Positions 1 through 8,663 of a stretch of 64,000 bases of DNA are shown piece by piece; position 1 is the first letter of the stretch, and each line of letters opens with the position of its first letter. The notes beneath the pieces are model-generated. The model made no database searches, was not told where the DNA came from, and saw only the letters and a list, made by a program, of their open reading frames with translations. Source of the DNA: an uncultured Pseudomonadota bacterium (GTDB lineage Bacteria; Pseudomonadota; Gammaproteobacteria; Steroidobacterales; Steroidobacteraceae); assembly GCA_903884105.1 (NCBI GenBank), contig CAISDJ010000016.1, positions 172,322 to 236,321 on the forward strand, written 5' to 3'. The position numbers were made by a program, and so were the translations under genes.

Positions 1-329
1 TCCCGTGCCGAGGCGCCTTCCTTGAGTCCGGCGATACCAAACAACACGACGAGACGCTGCCCATCGGCATAGATCGGACGGCTGAAGCCCAAACGGATAC
101 CGCCATCGGGGCGAAGCGCGCCAGTGCATTCGGTGCCAGCGTTGCCCCAGTCCAGATCGGCCTTGAGACTCCCTTGCAGTCTTGCCCGGAAGAATCCCTT
201 GCCATCCGCCAGACAAGCAACAGCGGGAGGGGGCGAGGAGGGCTTCGTCTCAATGCGAGGCGTGCTTTCCGAGGCGTGTACGCCAGCCCAGGCGAGCAGG
301 CTCGCAAAAGCGATTGCCGGGGTGCGCAT
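1..329 (-). CDS. secreted protein of unknown function (3' end outside window)
   Basis: The minus strand is open from an ATG at 329 to the window edge, giving about 109 residues with no stop. It begins MRTPAIAFASLLAWAGVHAS, a short signal peptide with a likely cleavage site after VHA, followed by a Pro-rich linker and a Cys-containing domain (ACLADGKGF, GTECTGALRP). It looks like a periplasmic or secreted protein. I do not recognise the family and the C-terminus is missing. It is divergent from glgC. Confidence 0.55.
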   Translation of the reverse strand, partial: MRTPAIAFASLLAWAGVHASESTPRIETKPSSPPPAVACLADGKGFFRARLQGSLKADLDWGNAGTECTGALRPDGGIRLGFSRPIYADGQRLVVLFGIAGLKEGASAR

Positions 330-763
330 GCAGCCAATGCTGGTTTGAAATTCAGGAAGCAAGTTCTCGTACCAACGGAATCCACCGCAGCTGCGGCACA
401 AAAAACCTGAACAATCGCGAAGCCCGCGGCAAGTATAGCCAGTTTGCTCAGATGGTCGTAGCGCCGTGCCGTCCGGCTCCGTCCAGCGTCTTGTGGGGGT
501 TGCAGGATCTCACTCTCGATCACACGCCGCGCAAGCACGCCGCGAGCACAGGTACACCTCGATTGAATTGACCTGTATTGGTGCCGAAAAGAGCCGTGGC
601 CGTGGGGGTGGTGCGCCCAAAGGGTGCGGAAAACCGTCCGGCGCTACGTATCTCGTGCAAGTTCGCGCCGCGCACAATTTCCTTCGGCTAGTATTGGTTC
701 GACGCCGCAAACAACTGCGGCACCACGTGCGGTCCACCTCAGCCACGAGACTTGAACCCAAAG
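330..763. other. intergenic region upstream of glgC
   Basis: About 430 bases lie between the divergent starts of the secreted protein and glgC. Several short open frames cross it on both strands, but none has a ribosome site or a recognisable product. It presumably holds both promoters. I see no clear repeat, RNA gene or terminator. Confidence 0.4.
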
Positions 764-2062
764 ATGAAGCCGAGCAACAAGACGCCGGTGCGGAAGACCG
801 CGACAGGTCGCCGCTACGTCAGTCGACTCACCCAGAACACGTTGGCGGTCATCATGGCCGGGGGGCGAGGAGAGCGCCTCAAGCAGTTGACTGATCACCG
901 CTGCAAGCCTGCTACGCACTTCGGCGGGAAGTTCCGCATCATTGATTTCGTATTGTCGAACTGCCTGAATTCAGGCATCCGGCGCGTCTCGGTCCTCACC
1001 CAGTACAAATCGCATTCCCTGGTCCAGCATATCCAGCGTGGTTGGGGTTACCTGCGCGGCGAGTTCGGCGAATTCATCGAGATCATCCCTGCCCAGCAGC
1101 AGCTCGGCCAGCTCTGGTACCGGGGTACTGCAGACGCGGTGTACCAGAATCTCGACATCATCCGGTTGCATCGACCTCGACATGTGCTCGTGCTCGCCGG
1201 TGACCACATCTACAAGATGGACTACGGCCCGATGATCGCCTACCACGTGGAGAACAAGGCGGACATCACGGTGGGAGTCGTGGAAGTGCCGAAGGAGCAG
1301 GCCGCCGGTGCGTTCGGAGTGATGACTGTTGACGCCCGGAATCGAGTGCTGCGCTTCGCCGAGAAGCCGCAGAACCCCGATGGCGTTCCCGGCAGGGAGC
1401 ATCTCGCGCTCGGGTCCATGGGCATCTACGTGTTCAATGCGCGGCTGCTCGAGAGGATGCTCGACGAGAATGCGAAGAATCCAGAGACCTCTCACGATTT
1501 CGGCAAGAACATCATTCCGGCAGCGCTCGACAAGATGAAGGTCTTTGCGTATCCGTTCCGCGATGTGCGCACGCGGGCGCAACAGTACTGGCGCGACGTG
1601 GGTACCGTCGATGCTTACTATGAAGCGAACATGGAGCTGGTCCATGTGCATCCTGAACTCAATATCTACGACGAGCAGTGGCCTATCTGGACGTATCAGC
1701 GGCAGCATCCACCTGCCAAATTCGTGCTGGACGACGATGGCCGTCGCGGAATGGCAGTGAATTCGATGGTCTCGGGCGGGTGCATCATTTCAGGCGCGCA
1801 GGTGAGCGAATCGCTGCTGTTCTCCAACTGCCGAGTCGACGAGCGGAGCGTGATCGACCGCGCCGTTATTCTCCCCGATGTGCGCGTGGGTGCGAATTGC
1901 ATCGTGAAGCACGCAATTCTCGATACGGGCTGCGTTGTCCCCGATGGCATGCAGATCGGCATGAATCCGCAGGAAGACGCGAGCCGCTTCCATGTCAGCG
2001 AAAAGGGCGTGGTGTTGGTTACGCGCGACATGCTGCTGAAACTGCGCCGCGCAGAGGACTGA
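764..2062 (+). CDS. glgC: glucose-1-phosphate adenylyltransferase (ADP-glucose pyrophosphorylase)
   Basis: Makes ADP-glucose from glucose-1-phosphate and ATP, the committed step of bacterial glycogen synthesis in the cytoplasm. The nucleotidyltransferase signature VIMAGGRGERL is near the N-terminus, followed by KPATHFGGKFRIIDF and LSNCLNSGIRRV, with VLAGDHIYKMDY and FAEKP further on. The C-terminal part is a left-handed beta-helix hexapeptide region (VSGGCIISG, VDERSVIDRAVILPDV), as in GlgC. Length is about 432 residues, normal for the family. An in-frame TTG at 752 could add four residues; I prefer the ATG at 764, though neither has a strong ribosome site. glgA lies 0.6 kb downstream on the opposite strand. 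No glgB, glgX or glgP is in the window. Confidence 0.95.
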   Translation: MKPSNKTPVRKTATGRRYVSRLTQNTLAVIMAGGRGERLKQLTDHRCKPATHFGGKFRIIDFVLSNCLNSGIRRVSVLTQYKSHSLVQHIQRGWGYLRGEFGEFIEIIPAQQQLGQLWYRGTADAVYQNLDIIRLHRPRHVLVLAGDHIYKMDYGPMIAYHVENKADITVGVVEVPKEQAAGAFGVMTVDARNRVLRFAEKPQNPDGVPGREHLALGSMGIYVFNARLLERMLDENAKNPETSHDFGKNIIPAALDKMKVFAYPFRDVRTRAQQYWRDVGTVDAYYEANMELVHVHPELNIYDEQWPIWTYQRQHPPAKFVLDDDGRRGMAVNSMVSGGCIISGAQVSESLLFSNCRVDERSVIDRAVILPDVRVGANCIVKHAILDTGCVVPDGMQIGMNPQEDASRFHVSEKGVVLVTRDMLLKLRRAED

Positions 2063-2114
2063 GGAACTAAGGTACGATTCGGGCCTTGATCCGCTGCTTG
2101 GGGAGAGGCTCGTC

Positions 2115-2615
2115 ATGACCGCGACTCTTAAGGCCGTGTTGGCAATGGCGCACAGCCGTCTGGCTGTCGTTCTCGCCGTTCTGTTGCCGCTGGCCGGGTG
2201 CGCCACCATGGCCCGGAAACTTGAGGCGCCCCGCCTGACAGTGGTCAGCATCGGCATGATGTCGGCCGACATCTTCAGTCAGCAGTTCCGCGTGCGGCTC
2301 CACGTGCAGAATCCCAACAGCCGGTCGATCCCCATCAAGGGCATCGAGTATGAGCTCTTCCTGGAAGGGGACAGTTTTGCGGAAGGGAATGCCGGCGAAC
2401 CGTTCGTCGTGCCGGCGCGTGGCGAGAACGAGTTCGACATGACCGTGCGAACCAATTTCGTGAGCAGCATCGGCAGGCTACTCTCCCGGATGAATGGCCG
2501 AGATAACAGCAAGGTCAACTATGCCATTGCCGGCAAAGTCGCCATCGACCTGCCATTCGTGAAAGCCATTCCGTTCCAGGATATGGGCAGCCTCGACCTT
2601 GGAACGTTGCGTTAG
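2115..2615 (+). CDS. LEA type 2 family lipoprotein
   Basis: A 166-residue protein with an N-terminal hydrophobic segment ending in the lipobox LAGC (Cys about residue 30), so it is probably an outer-membrane-anchored lipoprotein. The rest is a single water-stress/LEA14-type beta-sandwich domain: VSIGMMSADIFSQQFRVRL, LHVQNPNSRSIPIKGIEYEL, and a C-terminal strand set ending DLGTLR. LEA2 proteins in bacteria are linked to desiccation or envelope stress, but the function is not established here. A GGAGAGG site about six bases before the ATG supports this start. It lies 52 bases after glgC and may be cotranscribed. It converges on glgA with only 18 bases between stops. Confidence 0.8.
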   Translation: MTATLKAVLAMAHSRLAVVLAVLLPLAGCATMARKLEAPRLTVVSIGMMSADIFSQQFRVRLHVQNPNSRSIPIKGIEYELFLEGDSFAEGNAGEPFVVPARGENEFDMTVRTNFVSSIGRLLSRMNGRDNSKVNYAIAGKVAIDLPFVKAIPFQDMGSLDLGTLR

Positions 2616-2633
2616 CTCGCCAGGCCTTCGCGA

Positions 2634-4094
2634 TCAGCCCGGTTCGATCAGCCGTTCGTAGAGGTGTTCGTATTCCCTTCCCTGGATCTTCCAGGAGAAG
2701 TCCTGCGTCATGCCATTGCGCATGATCCGTGACCAGGTTTTCCGGTCCCCGTAGAGATCAAGGGCTGTGGAGAGCGCCCACTGCATTGCCGGCCCGTCAA
2801 AATCGTTGAAGACGATGCCCGTGCCCTGGCCGCTCTGCGGATCCCACATCTGCACGGAATCGGCGAGGCCCCCGGTTCGTCTGACGACCGGCACGGTGCC
2901 GTACTTGAGGCTGTACATCTGGTTCAGTCCACAAGGCTCGTAGAGCGACGGCATGATGAACATGTCGCTGCCCGCTTCGATCAGGTGAGCGAGCTCTTCG
3001 TGATAGCCGGTGTGGAAGGCGACCCTGCCGGGATACCGTCTCACCAGGGAGGTGAAGAAGCTGACATAGCGCGGTTCTCCCGAGCCGAGAATGGCGACCT
3101 GCAGCGGCCGCGAATCGAGGATCCCCGGCAGGGTGTCAAACAGCAGGTCAAAGCCCTTCTGTGCGGTCAGGCGGGACACGATGCCCGCGAGTGGTACGTC
3201 GCTTTCCCGTTGCAACCCAAAGCGTTGCTGCAACTCTGCCTTGAGCTTGCCTTTGCCGCCCGGCTGGTCCGCGCTGTAGTGATGCGGCAGCAGTCTGTCG
3301 ATTTCCGGATTCCAATCGTCGTAGTCGACGCCATTCAATATTCCAAGTGCTGGCAGGGCACGCGCTCGCAACGTGTCGTCCAGTCCGTACCCGCCTTCTG
3401 GGGTGCAGATTTCTTTCGCGTAGGTGGGGCTCACGGTCGAGACGCCATCTGCAAGCAGGATGCCCTGACGCAACCAGTTGATGCTGCTCCTCGAGAGTTC
3501 GCCTGCATCCAGCAGCCCGGGCGTGGCATCGAGGCCCAATTCCGTCGCCGTGGAGGCCGGAAAGACGCCCTGGTAACCGATGTTGTGGATCGTGAGCAGC
3601 GTTCGTGTCCGGGCAAACAGCGCATCCCACGCGTAACGAGTGCGCAGCAGCAGGGGCAGCAGACTCGCGTGCCAGTCGTTGCAATGAATGACGTCAGGTT
3701 GGAAGCGCATCCGCTGGCAGGACTCGACGACAGCGATCTGGAACAGGAAGAAACGCTGGTGTTCATCTGCGGCGTTGGAATAGAGCGAGTCGCGCGCAAA
3801 GAACTGCGGGCAGTCCACCAGATAGACGGGCACGCCAGAGCCGGGAAGCGTCGTAGAGAGCAACGAGAATTCCACCTGTCTCGAGCCCAAATGGGCAACC
3901 ACCTGCTGGATCCCGGGTACGGCCACGGGTGTCTGGCCGCGCAGGTCGATTGTCGAGTAGTGCGGCATGAAGAGCCGCACATCGTGTCCCCGGTCGTGCA
4001 AGTAACGACCGAGTGCGCCGGCCACGTCAGCAAGCCCGCCGGTCTTTGCGAGTGGTGTGACTTCCGAAGCTACAAAACAGATCTTTCGCGACAT
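2634..4094 (-). CDS. glgA: glycogen synthase (ADP-glucose type, GT5)
   Basis: Transfers glucose from ADP-glucose to the growing alpha-1,4-glucan. At 486 residues it is typical of GT5 bacterial synthases. The N-terminus MSRKICFVASEVTPLAKTGGLADV holds the KTGGL ADP-glucose-binding motif (K17). Other family signatures are CNDWHASLLPLLL, TIHNIGYQG, NGVDYDDWNPE, SRLTAQKGFDLL and, near the C-terminus, MPSLYEPCGLNQMYSLKYG with the catalytic Glu, then RRTGGLADSV. It is encoded opposite glgC and convergent with the LEA lipoprotein gene, so storage genes are clustered but not one operon. Confidence 0.96.
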   Translation of the reverse strand: MSRKICFVASEVTPLAKTGGLADVAGALGRYLHDRGHDVRLFMPHYSTIDLRGQTPVAVPGIQQVVAHLGSRQVEFSLLSTTLPGSGVPVYLVDCPQFFARDSLYSNAADEHQRFFLFQIAVVESCQRMRFQPDVIHCNDWHASLLPLLLRTRYAWDALFARTRTLLTIHNIGYQGVFPASTATELGLDATPGLLDAGELSRSSINWLRQGILLADGVSTVSPTYAKEICTPEGGYGLDDTLRARALPALGILNGVDYDDWNPEIDRLLPHHYSADQPGGKGKLKAELQQRFGLQRESDVPLAGIVSRLTAQKGFDLLFDTLPGILDSRPLQVAILGSGEPRYVSFFTSLVRRYPGRVAFHTGYHEELAHLIEAGSDMFIMPSLYEPCGLNQMYSLKYGTVPVVRRTGGLADSVQMWDPQSGQGTGIVFNDFDGPAMQWALSTALDLYGDRKTWSRIMRNGMTQDFSWKIQGREYEHLYERLIEPG

Positions 4095-4151
4095 GAGCGC
4101 GAAGTCTAGCAGAGCGCTGCGCCGCGTCCGCTTCCTAGGCCTGCGCGAGGA

Positions 4152-4652
4152 TCAAGCCTTGGGGTAGCTGTTGTCGCTTTCAGCCGTGCTCTCTTGCTCG
4201 TCGCGCGGCGGCTTGAATGCCGAGAATACGCTGCCCTGCAGCTTGTTCCAGGCCTCGAGATTCTGCCGAGTCAGTTCGGCCATCGTATTGAGCGGCGCGG
4301 CAGTCATGATCTTGCTCATCTGGGACTGCATGACGTCCTGCTGCTGCATGAACGTCTCGATGCTCTTTTCAAGATAGCCGCTCAGGAAGCCCTGCATCGC
4401 GTTGCCGTAGTAGCGGATCAGCGACTCGAGCACCTGCGTTGAAAGGATGGGGCGGCCAAACTGCTCCTGTTCCGCGATTACCTGCAGCAGGATGTGGCGC
4501 GTGATGTCCTCGCCGGTCTTGTCATCGACCACCTTGATCTTCTCGCCGCTGATGATCAGCGTGCGAATGTCGTCCAGGGTGATGTGGCGACTTTGCGAGG
4601 CGTCGTACAGTCGACGGTTCGCATACTTCTTGATCAGGCGTTCTGCGGTCAT
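4152..4652 (-). CDS. phaR: polyhydroxyalkanoate synthesis repressor PhaR
   Basis: DNA-binding regulator that senses PHA granules and represses phasin and synthesis genes. The protein opens MTAERLIKKYANRRLYD, the hallmark of the PHB/PHA accumulation regulator DNA-binding domain, followed by the PHB_acc repeat region (LLQVIAEQEQFGRPILS, GFLSGYLEKSIETFMQQQ). It is 166 residues from the ATG at 4652; an in-frame TTG at 4670 would add six residues, but the ATG is preceded by a GAG and matches the family start. The C-terminal tail is charged and probably disordered. It sits next to the phasin gene and the phaEC operon, its expected targets. Confidence 0.93.
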   Translation of the reverse strand: MTAERLIKKYANRRLYDASQSRHITLDDIRTLIISGEKIKVVDDKTGEDITRHILLQVIAEQEQFGRPILSTQVLESLIRYYGNAMQGFLSGYLEKSIETFMQQQDVMQSQMSKIMTAAPLNTMAELTRQNLEAWNKLQGSVFSAFKPPRDEQESTAESDNSYPKA

Positions 4653-4782
4653 TGGGCACTCTGTGGTCAAGCGAACTTTTCAGGACTCCGCGGACAACCT
4701 CTCGGGTCGGAAGTCCTCCCTCGGCACCCTAGAATAGGAGAGACTCTGCCGCATCGCAAAAGTGCCGTAAGGGAAAGGGGGC

Positions 4783-4818
4783 AAAAAAAAGGACAGCGAC
4801 CGTTGGGCCGCCGTCCTT
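4783..4818 (-). terminator. intrinsic terminator downstream of the phasin gene
   Basis: Reading the minus strand, AAGGACGGCG pairs with CGCTGTCCTT (one mismatch in ten) and is followed by a run of T (eight A on the plus strand at 4783-4790). It lies about 60 bases past the phasin stop, the right place to end that transcript before phaR. Confidence 0.7.
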
Positions 4819-4880
4819 CAGAGGGGGATTCGAACAGAGGACAGCAAGAAGCGGGAAACGAGAGCTTTAAGTTGGGTGGC

Positions 4881-5219
4881 TTAGGCGACCTTCAAGGCGG
4901 CCGTTTCATCGACCCACTTCGTGAAGCCCGTCTGGGCATCAGTGGCGATCTTCGAGAAATCCTGCGAGCGCTTCGTCAGCTTTTCGATGAGGTTCGATGC
5001 CAATTCACTCTGCTTCGACACCAATTCGCCGACATCCTTGGTCTGCGAGGCGCTCTGCAGCTGCTCGATGCCGAAAGTCAGGTAGTCACCAGCAAGCGAG
5101 TACTGGTAACGAGCAACCTGCTCGAGCGTCTTGACCGCCATCTCGTTGAACTTGATCGCGGGAGCCAGCATGCGCTTGGAAAAATCGACATAATCGGTCA
5201 CGGCAAATGGGGTGTTCAT
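4881..5219 (-). CDS. phasin family protein (PHA granule-associated)
   Basis: Small amphipathic protein expected to coat PHA granules. From the ATG at 5219 it is 112 residues, MNTPFAVTDYVDFSKRMLAP, and mostly helical with the phasin pattern (FNEMAVKTLEQVARYQYSLA, LASNLIEKLTKRSQDF). A longer open frame to 5324 exists, but AGAGGA seven bases before the 5219 ATG fixes the start. It has its own terminator and is divergent from phaE. Two TGCAGTGC repeats upstream may be PhaR sites. The family assignment rests on size, composition and its place between phaR and phaEC. Confidence 0.85.
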   Translation of the reverse strand: MNTPFAVTDYVDFSKRMLAPAIKFNEMAVKTLEQVARYQYSLAGDYLTFGIEQLQSASQTKDVGELVSKQSELASNLIEKLTKRSQDFSKIATDAQTGFTKWVDETAALKVA

Positions 5220-5314
5220 TCTGAATTCCTCTGCGGTTGGGCTACTGGGCTTGGTAATCCACGCCTCTAGGGAGGAATTACCGGATACGGCTAGACTGTA
5301 CCCCAGGTTTATAC

Positions 5315-5340
5315 TGCAGTGCAATAACTTTTTGCAGTGC
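5315..5340. promoter_or_regulatory. candidate PhaR operator / phasin promoter region
   Basis: The octamer TGCAGTGC occurs twice, at 5315-5322 and 5333-5340, 18 bases apart, in an AT-rich stretch about 100 bases upstream of the phasin start. On the minus strand a TATAAA follows the repeats, so the sites would overlap a promoter. PhaR proteins are known to bind TGC-rich repeats near phasin genes. The assignment to PhaR is an inference from position and sequence. Confidence 0.4.
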
Positions 5341-5523
5341 GTTATTCGAACCTGGCCGTTGGTCTGTCCCGGGCACGATGGAATGTTGCTTATTGTATAA
5401 ATATCATAATCTTATTGGTATGAGTGGTAATGCAAGCAGGCGCGTGGGAGAGGTGCGAAATGCAGGGGCTGGACGCCGGGGCGCTCAGAGTTTTGCATTG
5501 CGAGAGCGAGGCGCCGGCGCCTA

Positions 5524-6324
5524 ATGAGTAGCACCGGTGGGCCGGCTGGCGACTGGGTTCATGCCTGGATTGAAGGGCAGAAGACCGCGTTCGCGAAGTG
5601 GAGCGGCGAGCGGCAGCCCGCCGGTGTACCCGGAATCAAATCGATCTCAGAACTCTTCGCGCCCGCCCTCGCGGCAGCTCAATCTGCACTGGGCGCAGGT
5701 GCGGCAAGGGGGATGCCCGGCTCACTCGGGCTTCTTTGGGGCGGCCAGGGCGCGGCTGCTACCGGTGCCGCTACGGGCACCTGGGGCATCCCCGGGGTCG
5801 GCCCCCTGCGCGAGCAACAAGCGGCCGCACAGGCGATGGCAAGTGCCCTTGCCGACGTCGAGCGTCTGTCGCTCGAGATGGCGGGTACCCTCGCCAGGAT
5901 CCATGCCGATACGCTCGATCTGCTGGCGCGCCGGGCCGCTGAACAGGCGAACCAGGGCAAGCCGGTGGAAGACGTCAAGGCGCTGTACGACCTCTGGATC
6001 GACTGCGGCGAGGTGACCTACGCGAAGGTTGCGCATAGCGATGCGTATTGCCGTTTGCAGGCGGATCTTTGCAATTCCGGCGTCCGCTTCCAGGCAGCAG
6101 AGCGGCAACAGATGGAACGTTGGCTCAAGCTCCTCGATCTGCCCACGCGAGCGGAGGTCAATACCCTCAACCTGCGTATCCGGGACCTGCAGCGCCGGCT
6201 GGAGTCGGCTATGGCACGGACGCCCACTGCACCCAAGGCGTCGCTGCGGAAGCCGGCAAAGAAACCCGTGACCGCTCGCGCAGCGCCGGTTCGAGCCCAA
6301 CGCACGTCGCGTCTGAAGTCCTGA
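5524..6324 (+). CDS. phaE: class III PHA synthase subunit PhaE
   Basis: Non-catalytic partner of the class III polyhydroxyalkanoate synthase, which forms the active PhaEC complex at the granule surface. The 266-residue protein starts with a Trp-rich helix (DWVHAWIEGQKTAFAKW), has a Gly/Ala-rich middle, then the conserved PhaE region (LYDLWIDCGEVTYAKV, YCRLQADLCNSGVRFQAAE) and a coiled segment (NTLNLRIRDLQRRLESA) before a basic Lys/Arg/Ala tail. The phaC ATG follows its stop after five bases, so the two are translated as a pair. Confidence 0.9.
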   Translation: MSSTGGPAGDWVHAWIEGQKTAFAKWSGERQPAGVPGIKSISELFAPALAAAQSALGAGAARGMPGSLGLLWGGQGAAATGAATGTWGIPGVGPLREQQAAAQAMASALADVERLSLEMAGTLARIHADTLDLLARRAAEQANQGKPVEDVKALYDLWIDCGEVTYAKVAHSDAYCRLQADLCNSGVRFQAAERQQMERWLKLLDLPTRAEVNTLNLRIRDLQRRLESAMARTPTAPKASLRKPAKKPVTARAAPVRAQRTSRLKS

Positions 6325-6329
6325 CCGCC

Positions 6330-7412
6330 ATGGCTGCGCAACTCGAAGGAAGCAATGGCGTGCCCGGTGGGGAAGCTGGATTCGGTGCGGACATGGCCGC
6401 AGGCCTAGAGGCACTGCGCGGGATTGGCGATGTCGAGATCGCTCCCACGCTGAAGGATGCCGTCTACCGTGAAGACAAGCTGGTCCTCTACCGCTATCGG
6501 CCACTCGAGGGAGAGGCTTCGCGGACTCCCCAGTCAAAGCGCATTCCACTTCTGATCTGCTATGCGCTCGTCAATCGCCCTTACATGCTGGACCTGCAAG
6601 AGGATCGATCGCTGATCCGCGGCTTGCTGAGACGTGGAATCGATGTCTATCTCATCGACTGGGGCATGCCGGACGGTGCGGATCGCTATCTCGAGCTCGA
6701 CGACTACATCAATCGCTATCTGCATCACTGTGTCAGCCACGTTGCGGCTGCGCATGGGGCGGAAAAAGTGAACCTGCTGGGCGTGTGCCAGGGCGGCACG
6801 TTCAGCCTGTGTTATGCCGCAGCGCATCCGGAGCGGGTGCAGAATCTCGTCACCATGGTCACGCCAGTCGACTTCCGGACACCAGACAACCTGCTTTCGA
6901 AATGGGTTCAGGGTGTGGACGTCGATGAGCTCGTCAGGGTTTCCGGCAATATTTCGGGTGAGCTGCTCAACTACGTCTTCCTGTCATTGATGCCGTTTCG
7001 GCTGCTCGGCCAGAAATACGCGGGAATCGGCGACATCGCCCATGATCCCGTGCAGCTGCGGAACTTCCTGCGGATGGAAAAATGGATTTTCGACAGCCCG
7101 GACCAGGCCGGCGAGGCTTTCCGGCAGTTCATCACGTGGTTCTATCGCGAGAACCGGCTGGTAACGGATACGCTGACCCTGGGGTCGGGCCCCGTCCATT
7201 TGCGCAACGTCACCATGCCCGTGCTGAACGTGTACGCCACCCAGGATCATCTGGTGCCGCCCGCAGCATCCACGGTACTCAAGGACCTGGTCGGCACGCC
7301 GGACTACACGCCTTATGCCTTTGATGGCGGCCACATCGGCATCTACGTCAGCGGCCGTGCACAGAAGGACTTGCCAGCCGTCATCAGCGACTGGCTAAGA
7401 TCGCGCTCCTGA
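6330..7412 (+). CDS. phaC: class III polyhydroxyalkanoate synthase catalytic subunit
   Basis: Polymerises (R)-3-hydroxyacyl-CoA into PHA. The 360-residue length fits class III rather than the roughly 600-residue class I enzymes. The lipase-like box GVCQGG carries the catalytic Cys153; Asp306 (TQDHLVPP) and His335 (GGHIG) complete the triad. Other markers are PLLICYALVNRPYMLDLQ and DVYLIDWGMPD. The open frame extends upstream to 6048, but that part overlaps phaE; the ATG at 6330 gives the usual class III N-terminus. It is the second gene of phaEC. Confidence 0.96.
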   Translation: MAAQLEGSNGVPGGEAGFGADMAAGLEALRGIGDVEIAPTLKDAVYREDKLVLYRYRPLEGEASRTPQSKRIPLLICYALVNRPYMLDLQEDRSLIRGLLRRGIDVYLIDWGMPDGADRYLELDDYINRYLHHCVSHVAAAHGAEKVNLLGVCQGGTFSLCYAAAHPERVQNLVTMVTPVDFRTPDNLLSKWVQGVDVDELVRVSGNISGELLNYVFLSLMPFRLLGQKYAGIGDIAHDPVQLRNFLRMEKWIFDSPDQAGEAFRQFITWFYRENRLVTDTLTLGSGPVHLRNVTMPVLNVYATQDHLVPPAASTVLKDLVGTPDYTPYAFDGGHIGIYVSGRAQKDLPAVISDWLRSRS

Positions 7413-7451
7413 AACCAAGAACATTTCCAGATAATCCCGGAGACAAGACTC

Positions 7452-8393
7452 ATGATCTACGACAGCATTCTCGGCACCATCGGACGGACGCCTGTCGTGC
7501 GCATCAACCGGCTCGCACCCAAGCACGTCACGCTGTATGCGAAGTGCGAGTTCTTCAATCCCTTGAGTTCGGTCAAGGATCGTCTCGCGATCGCGATCAT
7601 CGAGGATGCCGAGCGCCGCGGCACGCTGCAGCCCGGCCAGACGGTCGTCGAGGCAACGTCGGGCAATACCGGCATTGCGCTTGCGATGGTGTGCGCCGCG
7701 AAGGGGTACTCCTTCGTTGCGGTCATGGTCGAAACCTTTTCCATGGAGCGCCGCAAGATCATGCGGGCACTCGGGGCGAAGGTCATCCTGACCCCGGCCG
7801 CCGAACGGGGCTCCGGAATGGTCCGCAAGGCGGCGGAACTGGCTGCCAAGAATGGCTGGTTCCTGGCGCGGCAATTCGAGAATCCGGCCAATCCGGAGTA
7901 TCACCGCAACACCACGGGGCCCGAGATCCTGAGTGACTTTGCAGGTCGACGCCTCGACTTCTGGGTGACGGGCTGGGGCACCGGGGGCACTCTGAGCGGG
8001 GCGGGGGACATGATCAAGAGGGCGCGACCCGGCGTCCGCATCGTGGCAACCGAGCCGGCCAACGCTTCCCTGCTGGCTGGCCAGGAATTCAAGCCGCACA
8101 AGATTCAGGGCTGGACGCCGGACTTTCTGCCTGCCGTACTTGATCGGACAATCCCCGACGAAATCGTGCCCGTCACCGATGAGGAAGCCCTCGGAACGGC
8201 GCGAGATCTGGCTCGGCTGGAGGGCATTTTCTGCGGCATCTCTTCAGGTGCCACCGTGGCCGCGGCCCTCAAGGTTGCAGCGCAGGCGCCGGCAGGGTCC
8301 GTCCTCCTCGCGATGCTTCCGGATACCGGAGAACGCTACCTCACGACAGCGCTATTCGAAGGCATTTCAGAGGGTTCCGACGCGGAGATCTAG
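7452..8393 (+). CDS. cysK: cysteine synthase (O-acetylserine sulfhydrylase)
   Basis: PLP enzyme of fold type II that makes L-cysteine from O-acetylserine and sulfide. It is 313 residues. The PLP lysine is K42 in SSVKDRLA, the substrate loop is EATSGNTGIAL, and the phosphate-binding glycine loop is GWGTGGTLSG; the C-terminal signature GISSGATVAAAL is present. CysM can look similar, but the sequence reads as CysK type. It starts 39 bases after phaC and could share its transcript, although no functional link to PHA is obvious. Confidence 0.9.
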   Translation: MIYDSILGTIGRTPVVRINRLAPKHVTLYAKCEFFNPLSSVKDRLAIAIIEDAERRGTLQPGQTVVEATSGNTGIALAMVCAAKGYSFVAVMVETFSMERRKIMRALGAKVILTPAAERGSGMVRKAAELAAKNGWFLARQFENPANPEYHRNTTGPEILSDFAGRRLDFWVTGWGTGGTLSGAGDMIKRARPGVRIVATEPANASLLAGQEFKPHKIQGWTPDFLPAVLDRTIPDEIVPVTDEEALGTARDLARLEGIFCGISSGATVAAALKVAAQAPAGSVLLAMLPDTGERYLTTALFEGISEGSDAEI

Positions 8394-8663
8394 GGCCGGG
8401 GCGCTGCCTGCGGCTAGCGGTCACCCGGGCTCCCATGCCCGGTTGTGGCCGCGCGCCTTTGCGAATCTTGGCGATTCTTTACAACCCCCAGCAGGGCTTG
8501 TCGCTATCCTTTGAATCGACTGGGTTCGTCGTCGCCCGGGTCTGGTCCCTTACGCAGAACCCGCCACCCATTGTGCGGTGCGGCCAGCGTACCTCCGGGT
8601 TAAACTTACGAGTTCACGTTCGACGCCAGGTTGCCCAGGTTGGGCAGTAGCAGCAGGATTTTC
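8394..8663. other. intergenic region before the RND efflux genes
   Basis: About 270 bases between cysK and the efflux adaptor gene. I see no convincing gene or RNA. It presumably holds the promoter of the efflux operon; no operator palindrome stood out. Confidence 0.35.

Noticed and set aside
4820..4850. TTCGAATCC-like string suggesting a tRNA T-loop on the minus strand
   Set aside because: Flanking bases do not form a T-stem, and no acceptor or anticodon arm could be laid out.
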